A stretch of 64,000 nucleotides of DNA from Protonemura montana. Its lineage: Eukaryota > Arthropoda > Insecta > Plecoptera > Nemouridae. Within the stretch, counting starts at the first letter, position 1; every line of letters starts with the position of its first letter. The notes under the pieces are model-generated. The model was not told where the DNA came from. It saw only the letters and a list, made by a program, of their open reading frames with translations, and searched no databases. Below are positions 39,075 to 49,300 of the stretch, piece after piece. The stretch covers positions 9,483,943-9,547,942 of the forward strand of contig OX387603.1 of the NCBI GenBank assembly GCA_947568835.1. The letters run 5' to 3'. A program made the position numbers and the translations under genes.

Positions 39075-39098
39075 CCCCCCCCCCCCCCCCCCCCCCCC
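39075..39098 (+). repeat. poly-C tract (24) next to SEA-exon donor
   Basis: Uninterrupted run of 24 C starting 11 bases after the donor of exon C. Listed because of its position; see findings. Confidence 0.92.
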
Positions 39099-39149
39099 TC
39101 ACCAACTCACCAACCCTTCCTCGGCGCACTATCATAACTCTCTACACAG

Positions 39150-39187
39150 GGTCAAGACGTGGATCAGCGAAGACGGTTCAAGGCCGC
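39150..39187 (+). CDS. trol: possible 38-base cassette exon between SEA and LDLa-1 (tentative)
   Basis: A 38-base stretch is bounded by a good acceptor (CTCTCTACACAG) and a good donor (GTAAGC). Entered in the phase left by exon C it is open and reads SRRGSAKTVQGR after the split codon, leaving in phase 0. That end phase does not fit the acceptor used for LDLa-1 at 40496. It fits exactly the second AG five bases further on (exon starting 40501). Inclusion with the distal acceptor would add 33 net bases, preserving frame. The short, basic peptide has no recognisable domain. It may be a real alternative linker or a chance pair of splice signals; only transcript data can decide. Confidence 0.25.
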
Positions 39188-40495
39188 GTAAGCACCCCAA
39201 GGTCACGCACATCTTCAAGGAAAAGCGGACGGATCAAGGTCATATCCTCATCGGCGTCCTTATTCTCTCGTTAGATCGGTGACGTCGTCGTTTTTTTAGA
39301 CGTTTTGGGCTGGAAATTGATTTGCAAATGCCAAATAAGTTCATGGAATACGTGAACTCGGATTTTTTTAATACCAATCAACCCGAACCAATCAGCGGAC
39401 AAGCGATTTAAAAACTGATTCGCCTGAATTCAGGACTTTTTTTTCTTTTGAATGCTAAACAGAGGTCTTAATAAAGGAAAAGGGTCAAGTTTTGGTGGTG
39501 CCTTTTCGTTAATGAAGTTGACCACCAAGTGTTCATGTAACACTGGGCTAGCTTTACCATGAAACGGGTAACGCTTTCTCATATCGTGAAGTTAGAGTAA
39601 CATTGTGGAAATTGTGGGTTGAATTGTGGAAATTTTGGGAAGCAAGGCAGCATTGCAATTCTCCAAAATGACGACGTCATTCCTAACTGAGTCCCAAATG
39701 ACAGTCCATGCCACGATCCCAGTTACGATCACATTATCATTTCGATTTTGATTCGTTACCGATTTATCTGTCATCTAGAACTTAGTCACAATTTTTGTGG
39801 GACTTTATAGTGATTTCAATTTTGAATAGAAATGTTAATTTCAACTTTATGTTTAAAGATTTTTTTTTTCTTCAAAAAGTTAGCAGGCACTGTGTTTGAT
39901 TTTCATTGCAAATGACTTATTTTTCGTGTTCTGTTTTCTTTTTTTTCCTCACACAATCGCACCGACCCGCACACGCATATCTTTTCTCCTTGCTTCATTT
40001 ACATTCCTTTCGCTTGCGCATATTCGCCGAAATTATTCCTCAATTTTAATCCTTTAATCGGCACCTTGCTTGCTCACGTCCATTTACATCTTGCTCCAAC
40101 TTCTTTAATCCTTGTGCAAATATTTCACACAACTAACTTCCACAATAATACTCCAAAACAACCAACGCTAACAAACAAACCACGTTCCTCAATCACACCA
40201 AACGTCAACCAACAACTCGCCAACCTAAACCATCCTCTCTTGTACCCATTCTCATTCCCAAAACGCTCCCCTTTGTCTCCTAATCCTGTTCCCTAACGCC
40301 CAAACTTTCTCTCGACCTCACTCGGCTGTAAATGCCCACCTTATCGTTCTTTTTACCTCCTAATCGTTTACCTAACCTCGTAACAAAACTTCCTCCTTGT
40401 ATCCCAAACGCTCTCTCAATCTTCGGCAATTTCTTCCTCCATCCTCCAAATGTTCCCTCCTTGCCCTGCTCGCTACCATCGCGTGCCACCTCCAG

Positions 40496-40666
40496 CCCAG
40501 GTGCAACCCCCTCTCGGCTGCGACGGCCTTCCGTGCCGCAGCGGCGAGTGCCTACCCCAAGAGGCCCGCTGCAACGGACGCGTCGAGTGCCGCGACGGCT
40601 CCGACGAACTGGGCTGCCCGAGCGTTGTCGCCAACGTTACCATCGCCGCGCCACCCGCCCCCACAA
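40496..40666 (+). CDS. trol: perlecan, exon D: LDL-receptor class A repeat 1
   Basis: Exon of 171 bases, phase 1 in and phase 1 out. The acceptor CCACCTCCAG is followed by a second AG five bases later; the first is chosen because only it matches the phase of exon C. The donor is GTGAGT. Cysteines at residues 283, 288, 293, 300, 306 and 315 give the six-cysteine LDLa pattern, with the calcium-binding signature CRDGSDELGC. These modules are small calcium-stabilised folds; in perlecan domain II they form the first part of the extended core and can bind lipoproteins and morphogens. After the repeat comes an Ala/Pro linker with an N-glycosylation sequon, NVT at 321-323. The first cysteine spacing (four residues) is shorter than the usual six or so. 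Confidence 0.92.
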
Positions 40667-43447
40667 GTGAGTCTCGCCGCGAGGAGGTTGAGGGCGTCGG
40701 TTTGGTGGTGGCTTGGGTGTGTGTTTACAATGTGGATAAGTTGACCTTTGGGTCCAGACGGCCAAGGGATGTCGTTTGGGCTTAAAGTTTATGTGGTGAT
40801 TGGCGCCTATGCTTACAAACGAAAAAAACGATGTGAAAGACATTACTTTCTTCGCAGCGCTTTTCTTGCGGTACCATCGTATAACCAGCAAGTTTTAGGC
40901 CGAGGCTTTAAAGTTTTAAAAACAAGCTTTCATGTAAATTGCATTTTTTAAATCTGCATTCCATTTGGAAACGAAGAGGGGTTTTGGGTACCCAGATGAT
41001 TACGCCTATATTTCCCTTTTCTCCCTATTATTCCATGCTCAGCGTGACCAATTGTAATCAACCCTGACCAAAGAAGCTAGCATCTAGCTCCCGGGTACCA
41101 GGCAGCCAACATTTTGACTCTCGTGTAGGTAATGGAAGCTCTTTTAGGGGCATTACCAAAACGTAGAACAATTCAATAGCTGACGATTCGATATGATATG
41201 AAATTGAACGCAGGATATTCTAGGGGGCCTTATCTTTTTAGGAGACAACGTTTTTGAGATTTTCTTTTAGGAGTGCGTGTTTCAATTAAAACCTAATAAC
41301 ACTGGATGAGTTTCTGTGAAATACAAGGATGGGAAGACTTTTTGGCTGAATTTTACTGCTGCCAACTCATTTAGAAATGAGCCTCAGATCCAGTCTGGCG
41401 AATTATCCATACTTTTGTGTGATATTTATGGTTTGGTTTCTAATCTCTCGGTTTTTTCCAGATAATTAAAACGTTTTAATAATATGCTTTACATATTCTG
41501 TGTTACTGAATTGGTTTGGTATTGTATTATAATTTTATTGACAGCTTTAATTATTTATTTATTATTTTTATAACAAAAGCACCAATTTTCTAACCGCTGT
41601 GAACATTGATGTAAATAACGCGCGTCTCGGCCGTGCGTGTGGTGTGATTGCGTAATCTGTGACGCAACTAACGCGTGTAAATAAGAAAGCATAACCATCA
41701 TCAAACAAGACATCTGCAACTTCATCGCCGTCGCTGCCTCGTCAACTCAACACAGCTGGCGAAACTCTGCACCCATGAACATTCTCTCGTGTCGTCAACT
41801 TTGTCCTCAACTCTTCATGAAAATCCTATTAGAGTACTGGACTAACAGCATGGGTAGCTTCTAATATGACTTTTCTTTTCTGCATGATTACATTCGTATA
41901 CCTTTGTGTCACATTTTCTTAGATCTGGTCTGGTCTTTATCATTGGGTATGTAGGTTTAGTCAGAGTCTCAGCGTTAATTTAAAACTTTCTTCACAAACC
42001 AATACCAGAGAAAATGGTTGTTGATTCTAGGTAGAGTTACCTTATTAAAAGTTCAGACGTTTCGTTATTACTCGCAGATTTCCCTCATTTGTTATTGGGT
42101 TAAACTACAATAATCTTGCTAACCTCAAGGATACATGCATTGGCATTGAGTAGTCATTTTTTAATGTAGAGATTTGTTAAAAAGGACGATTGCAATCACC
42201 ACAGCACACAGCAGAACGATTAACATAAGTGCTGCGACTCTACCAAACCTATACACCCAATAACTGAACTTCAAACAGTGGTCAGTTCTTGCTCATACAT
42301 ATCAAAAGCATTCTGAACAGACGAGGAAAGCATGTCATTTACTTTTTATGACTTTTCTTTACCCGATATGGCGTCGTTACGTCAATTTAGCACTTAATTG
42401 AGTGTTTTTGATGACAGCTAATCCATTTTTTTCTAATCCCATTGGTAAATTAAAAAAACACAAAAAAACGGCTGCTTTAAGATTGCCAAATTCACAACTT
42501 AAACCTGATTTTCTTGAATTATAAGGTTGAAAAAAATCCAGATAAAAGTCATTCTATTTTGATTCTCCGTTTTGTGTCTGCATCCTGGCCGACAGAAAAG
42601 TCGTTTGCTCTTCAAGTTCTCTAGTTCTCCACAAAACTGTTCTCCCTCAATTAGCGCTGATAACGCACCACCTGGTGCTACGTCACCTGAGCCACAAACC
42701 CCCCCTAGCATCTAGAACAATAGCGCTTGAGTTATAGCTAGTGTACACAACAACCATTACTTACTTCAAGTACCCACTTGCTTTGACAATCAGCTAGAAG
42801 ATAGCTCATTCTTTACTACGATTGCTTGCAAAATTGACCTACTTCATTTGTTGAACTGCATTATTTTGTGCATTTTGCTTGCATATTATGCTTCCCATCA
42901 TCATTCTTTCTTCCTTCATAAACCTATCTTTAGATTAGTAATAATGTTATGTGCACTTGTTTCATGTTTGTATTTGAGTTCAATTTGCTCGATTTTGCAT
43001 CAACCGTTGCCTGTACCTTTTATTTGATTGTTTGCAACCTCAATGTACGCCTGCTTCCTCTGAACCAAAGTAAACCATTCTCCTTCTTCAAAAAGCACAG
43101 CTTTTTCCACTCGAGTCCAGGGATACCCTTCGTAGCATTTTGCAACTGTAAAATTCATTTTTAGTATAATTTTCAGTCAGGTTTTAACGTAATCTAATAA
43201 AAAAAGTTTAGGAATATCTATATACTGGTCGTCCAATATGAAGTGTGAGCGCAATATTTTGAGCAGAATTGAATTACCACTGAAAATTCCGCCTACTGAA
43301 TGGAGTTCTAGAATTGGAAGGACTAAAAATGCACAATCGCTACAGAGGGTAACACTGGACACCGCACGCCTCCCCCCCCCCTTTTTTTCCTGCACGTGGC
43401 CTGCACCACTCATTAAGCCCAGACTAACGTAGACTACCACCCACTAG
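40667..43447 (+). other. intron D-E of perlecan gene
   Basis: 2781 bases, GT...AG, phase 1. I saw no further LDLa cysteine pattern in it. Because all LDLa exons here are symmetrical, a missed phase 1-1 exon would not be betrayed by the phases, so its absence is not proven. Confidence 0.75.
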
Positions 43448-43636
43448 CCCCCGACGTCGACTACCCGGAACCGCCCCTGGAACCGGACGAGAAGGAAACA
43501 GTGAAACCGGAAGACCGATGCCGCGCCGACGACAAAGTCCGATGTGCCGATGGTACCGTCTTCATCTGCACGGTGCAAGTGTGCGACGGGCACCCCGATT
43601 GCCCCGGGGGCACCGAAGAAAGAGACTGTCCGAATG
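43448..43636 (+). CDS. trol: perlecan, exon E: LDL-receptor class A repeat 2 (atypical) with acidic linker
   Basis: Exon of 189 bases, phase 1-1; acceptor CACCCACTAG, donor GTGAAC. About 23 residues of Pro/Glu/Asp-rich linker (PDVDYPEPPLEPDEKE...) precede cysteines at 356, 364, 372, 377, 383 and 392, the LDLa six-cysteine order. The C-terminal calcium loop is unusual: where LDLa repeats have C-x-D-x-S-D-E, this one reads CPGGTEERDC. The first acidic ligand is Gly and the Ser-Asp-Glu is Thr-Glu-Glu, so calcium binding is probably weakened. CDGHPDC is normal. The donor is weaker than in the other exons (GTGAAC rather than GTGAGT/GTAAGC), which could go with alternative use. The symmetrical phase means skipping would leave the reading frame intact. 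Confidence 0.88.
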
Positions 43637-45711
43637 GTGAACAACTCGCACATTATTTTTTATAACGCCGTGGTGGAGGACGCTTCAGGATATATTGATT
43701 TTGTGTAAAAAATTGGAATTGTCGTTGAAATTGAATTTACCAGTGAGGTTGATGGTAAATTTACCAGCACTGATGAGAATCGATGATGCTGGTTTCGTTA
43801 TCTGCGTCAGAGATCACCAAAGGACACCGAGTTAGTTTTGACTTACTTGACTATCATGTGGAAATGGTACCCTGTACAGACTAGCGTCACAACAAACTCT
43901 CCACTCTCCGTGTAGGAAGTGAGCAATGTGAGGTGGTCGACCGTTCAATGCCAAAACAGCAAGTTATCGAACGGGTAGCTGTCGTACTGTGGAGGGCGCC
44001 GTTTTTGGATTGGTCGACAAGGGGCCAAGACGCCAAGAGCTAGTGTCATGCATCTCTGAAATTAATGCGTGCAAATGTAAAAATGCCAAGGTAAATGCGC
44101 AAAATTGGGAAGGGCGTGAATGATTCACTTATATGTGTGGATTATACCGTAATACTTGCGTAGCCTGAGGTACTTTCGATAGATATTAGTGACACGTTGT
44201 CAAAATTTAACATCCGAAATACTGTTGCCCACTCGGCATTATTATTATTATCATTATTATCATTATTATTATTATTATTACCTACACTCGTATGTTTATA
44301 TAATTTTATTTTTATTATTTTGTTTTAAAATCAAAATAAGGAACTTTCTATTTCCGACCGTTGGTAACTTGTTAAGGGTAGGAAACGTCCACGCGGTGGC
44401 GCCACGACTTCCGTGCGGCGAAATGCTGAACTCGATCAATACCGGCCGGCTAGAGCATAATACCTCTCAAGAAAATGAAATTACCTGTACACTTTTATTT
44501 TTCTTCCAAACGCGCGATTAATTTATAAATTTCCGCAATTTTCATTCCTTTAGCTAGACTTCCGAGTGAAGTATTAAGCTGTTAAAGGTTCAGAATTGTT
44601 GAATTGCCATGAAACTACGACACCGGAAGTGAATGCGCACTAAAACAGGATATGCCTCCACTATAATGCAGTCCATTATTTTAAGAAAATTAGTAAAGTG
44701 ACATCTATAGGGGACGACTCGTTTCATAATCGACATTAATACATTTTTTGATGGGTAACAATATTCCGGTGACTCCATTCAGACAAATTAATGACCTACA
44801 GCAATAATACAATTGTACGAGCAAGACATTTTTGGTCAATGAGCTTCAAGTGACATTTGCGTTTAATCATGTATATAATTCTTGAAAAATCCACCGAAAT
44901 AGATCTCGTTCTGTTACATGTCACACACGTATTTAAATTCCGTGGCCAATTAACAGTTTGATGTGCGAAAGACAAGTCGGCCCCCCTAGATTATGATCGT
45001 CTGATCTCGACCCATTGTTGGAGATGACCTCATCCTGATGGCAGTGGGACAACAATTGGACGGCGGTGATGTCATGCAATGCCGCGAAAGTGACATCATG
45101 TTGGGCAGAGGATGGAACACGATATAGGTGTGGCATATCTCGTTGCCACTTGCACACATTTATTGAACTAATGTCACCATTGTGACATAAGTAATTGACT
45201 CCCATTTTTGTAATCCTATTATTTACAGTTTTCTTTGTAATGCTAATCATGGAACTTTATATGAGAAATGATATCACGGTTCCCTTTCTACAATTGGCAA
45301 CGTGACAAAATTGAATGCTTACTCTTGGTGAATCAATATTCAAATTCCACTAAGAATGTGAACCAAAGCTCTCACGTATTGGCGAAGAGGGGCAGGGCCC
45401 TTAACAAATGGTTATGCTTAATCAGGGTTGTAGCAGATATTTTTAATCTTACCATTTGCGAACCGGATTATTTGTTCCACATCGAACAACACAGTATGTA
45501 AGACTAAAAGAAGACAAAGAAAGTAAAAACTGTTTTATGCTGCCATACAAGATGTGAAACAGTTTTAGAGAGCGACTCAAAATTCGAGTTTAAAATCAGG
45601 TGGCTTGTCAAGAGATTGGTTTCGTCCTCACCTGAAGAATGTCAGGTTAAGGGAGTGGTCACCACGTGGCGACCACGTGCTAATCGTCGCTATGTTTGCC
45701 CCGGCTTTCAG
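43637..45711 (+). other. intron E-F of perlecan gene
   Basis: 2075 bases, GT...AG, phase 1. It includes an (ATT)n microsatellite near 44239-44281. No additional exon recognised. Confidence 0.75.
44239..44281 (+). repeat. (ATT)n microsatellite
   Basis: About 14 units of ATT with two ATC interruptions, in intron E-F. A similar (TTA)n array lies at about 57852-57876. Confidence 0.9.
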
Positions 45712-45828
45712 ACTGCGCCGAGGGCGAGCTGATGTGTGACCTCACGCGGTGCATTGCTGCTAGCGCTCGCTGCGACGGGACGTCCGACTGCCAGGATAGG
45801 ACCGACGAGATTGGCTGCCCTGCGACTC
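45712..45828 (+). CDS. trol: perlecan, exon F: LDL-receptor class A repeat 3
   Basis: Exon of 117 bases, phase 1-1; acceptor CCCCGGCTTTCAG, donor GTGAGT. The exon is almost exactly one LDLa module: cysteines at 396, 403, 408, 415, 421 and 430 and the calcium motif CQDRTDEIGC, with Thr in place of the common Ser. The basic residue before the fourth cysteine (ASARC) is also typical. No linker is encoded, so it would abut repeat 2 directly. The next exon should again enter in phase 1; I found none to the end of the window, so the following intron is at least 18 kb. A 5S-derived SINE in the same orientation begins about 97 bases after the donor. Confidence 0.93.
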
Positions 45829-45925
45829 GTGAGTCCCTATTTCTTTATCATTGTCTAGGGCTCTGTGCAACCACCATTGATAGTGGTGCGCGTCGTGATG
45901 GCGCCTGCTCCATAGCATGTTACAA

Positions 45926-46362
45926 CCGAAGGGTTTGTCGTGCTGGAAACGCCGGTTCTCGTGAGATCACCGAAGTTAAGCAACAATGCTCTGAGTCAGG
46001 TATTGGATGGGTGACCGTCATACACATGACCAGTTGTTCAGGAGAGAGGTTGGAAGGACGAAAGTTAGTACAACTTCATTCGCCTTGCTTATCAACCACT
46101 CGACAGTACGGATTTGTGGAGGAATCATGCTGTTCGAGTTGTACCGTCCATCGAAAGGGACGTTAAGCCGGTGGCCCCCTTGGTGCTCTTCGAAAGGAGT
46201 AGGCTACGTGCCGGCACCAGGTTTCCTCTCCTCCATTCTAGGCTAGGTTAGATTCATCATCATCCTCATCATCTTCCTCTCATTCACCGACGCCATTAGA
46301 CCAGTGCCGCATGGCCAGATGTCAAAACAGTGCGTCGTTAAACACCACAAATCAATCAATCT
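45926..46362 (+). repeat. 5S-derived SINE, full length
   Basis: One of the two best-preserved copies. Starts CCGAAGGGTTTGTCGTGCTG, then the 5S core GCCGGTTCTCGTGAGATCAC and CGAAGTTAAGCAACAATGCT, and C-box TTGGATGGGTGACC. Body CATCGAAAGGGACGTTAAGC, then GTGCCGGCACCAGGTTTCCT, a CATCATCCTCATCATC run and the tail CAAAACAGTGCGTCGTTAAA with ATCAATCAAT. Same strand as the perlecan gene, just behind exon F. Confidence 0.92.
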
Positions 46363-46369
46363 AATAGAA

Positions 46370-49300
46370 TTGTACAGGTTAATGTGACTTTAAAGCTCTA
46401 CGAGTTGCTAACATGTAACCAGCAGCGTCTATTTTGTGATGAATTTTGACTGATTTCTCCACTTCATCGAGCTTGTGATTTCTACGTCTGCATGCCGGCC
46501 TTTCCAGCTCTTTCAATGTCCTTCAAAATCCAAGGTCAACGGGCGAAATTAAAATGTCATTCCTCTGACCTTGAGATCGGATTATTTTGGAATCGGTTGT
46601 TGCTGGCTAATTTTGTGATTATAAAAATGTATAGTGAATCTTTTTCTTAAATGGTTTTATTGCATTGATGTCTTCAGCATGGTATGCTCTGTCTGATGCA
46701 TCACTAGTAGTTAGAGGTTCCAGTAGTCGAATTTCATTTTTGCTCCGCGAAAGGCAGCAGCGGCTTTACAATCATATTTTAATTGATTATTTGTATTTGT
46801 ATTTGTATTTATTTACAACTAGATTGATCCGTTACAGATATGGGTAATGTCATACTCATAGGTATTGCAAAATAACGGAGTTTAAGATCTCGAACCATGC
46901 AGAGTTGCACGTGTTGTCATTGACGAGGTCATGGCAATTTGAGGTATTTTAACCAAGCCATCGCAATTATATGACTAAATGTAATCCGGGCAACGACGTA
47001 ACAATCCATGTGCCGCTACTCGCCTGACCTCTGGCGTCCAAGTTCTCACCCAACGATTAATTAGCCGCATGGCCCGGCTCGGGTTTCATCATTTCGTCAA
47101 TTAACCCGATCAATTAGAAAAATTTGCGTTCGCAGTCACAAAAAAAAAAGAGGAGCCGAGACTAAAAACCTGATGAATTTATCGTTCAATAGCATCGTTT
47201 CGAGGAGCATTGCATGACACAATTATGTCTAACTCGTTTTAAATTAGCCCGCCTAGAGAGTTAAGAAACGATAAATCACGTGATTTTGTCTCGCGTTCTT
47301 CTAGCCTCCCTTTTCTGACATCATTTTTTGGACGAAAGACTTCAGCGAGGTACAGGCTGTGTTATCTGAAAGCGTCCAAGTTGTCAGAACCTGCAACAAA
47401 ATATATCGTTCTTCATCTGATAGGTTCTGCCATAGCAATGAACAATAATGACCATCTTACCTAAACAATATACCCGTGGTAATATAAGAAAACAGATTTT
47501 AGAAGCTCTGTCAGGCGATCTCAGCAACTTCATGGCTACCAAATGTTGCATCTACTTTTGAATCTCATCTGCTTCACCGTAGTTTTTGTTTTCAAAGTTG
47601 GCACGGAAAATCACGTGTTTTATAAAATATTTAGAATAAAATGTACTCCAAAGTAAAGTATAACCTTGAAATGAGAGGTTAACAAAGTTCTGCAAAGATT
47701 TCCAGTCTATTTTATTCAGCGCTCGAATAATTGTAAGTTTTTTAATTTTGCTGACTCCACCGAGAACATAATTGTCTAAAATATTTATCAAAAACTAAAC
47801 TTTTTATCGCTTCTAACAAAAACCTCAATTTTAATTTAATGTAACTTAAAACCACCGCAAAAAAAAATAAGAGATCTTCTACATGTATTTATCAATTCAT
47901 GATTAGCCAAAGAACGAGTGTAAGTTACATTGCTGTGATAATTACTCTTAATAACACGTCTCGTAGCAGCCGCGGAACGCTCGCCACAAACAGCCTATAG
48001 CAGAGCGCTGATTTTGTATGGGTGGCCCATCCAGGCCACAACTTATTAACTTTTATGCCCAATAATTAACCGTGATTGGCACCATCGAAACCTGATCGAT
48101 CTCAGTGGTACCCTAGCGCGACCCCGCGAGCTGAACACTCTAAACTACAACATCAGAGATCGGCTTCTGACAATGCCGTTTGATTTTATCGTTTTTTTTT
48201 CGCAAGGCAAGACGATTTGAACGGCGCCTACAGTCATCAAGAATTCACATTGCCAGACATACGTTTGATTTATTCTGACGGGACAATTAAAGAGGCAATC
48301 ACATCGCAGCATTAGACTAATGGCGAGATTCGTGTCAGAGATTTGACCGGTGTTCTGCATACAACAAAATTGTGTTGCGCTGCTCGAGGCAGTGGCGTAG
48401 GTCCAGTTATATGCGCCCGGGGCGAAACCCACCCCATTAAATTGTGTTTTGTGCCAATTAGTTTACAAATAGAGAAACAATTTTACATTTAAGTCCTTTG
48501 TTATCTGGTTAAGATCGGTCCTGAATTATGTTGCTAGCATTACTTACAGTGCATACTTTACCATTTCTATTGCACGGTGCCAAGAGTGTCTACACCAAAG
48601 TGGCTGAAAACGTCAGACAAAATGCCCCTGTACCCAGATTTACAAAATGGTAGAATATCATATATAGGGTTCTATGAAGATATAAAAAACCACCATAAAG
48701 GTTTAAAGATGGGAAAAATGGAATACCTACTACCTCAGTTTATCTATTGAGTACCCTATATCTACCTGGGACGTTACCTGTGACCTTCACCAAATTGCGA
48801 CTATCTATAAACCAATAAAGGCTACAATTGTTTGTTTCAGTAAGCTATAGCTCGCAGAAATAATTAATTTTGCCAGTTTTATAGTTTGAAATCGTTTTAC
48901 AATGTTTTACAGTGTTTTACAATGCCAGTTTTTACAACATCTGGCAAAAATTAATACTGCCAGCTGAAGATGTATTTTTCCACCTTCACGGCCATAATTC
49001 TATTTCAATCTAAACCTGAGTGTTCTTTCAACGGGGCATTTCACTTACTCTCTGGGCTTATTACCAATGGTCTCGCCACTGACAGCGCTAGCGGTTCTTC
49101 CCTCTAGCCCGTCACCGGCCCCCGGAAAAAGATTTTTCATCGTCGTCGGTGTCTGTCGAGGAGCGGTATCTGCCAATCAACTTTAGCTTGCGCAGCCTCT
49201 GTTTTCCTAGAGGTAGTGGGGAGAAGATGCAATCCGGTCGGCAGGCGGCCTGATCAAAGAGACCGTTGACCTGCCGCTGGCTTGGAGTTAGTTAACTTCG

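Larger units (their letters stand above)
39064..40495 (+). other. intron C-D of perlecan gene
   Basis: 1432 bases, GT...AG, phase 1. It begins with a poly-C tract (39075-39098), holds the tentative 38-base cassette exon, and has a very pyrimidine-rich 3' part (roughly 39950-40490) that gives long open frames of Pro/Ser/Leu bias with no domain. Confidence 0.8.
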
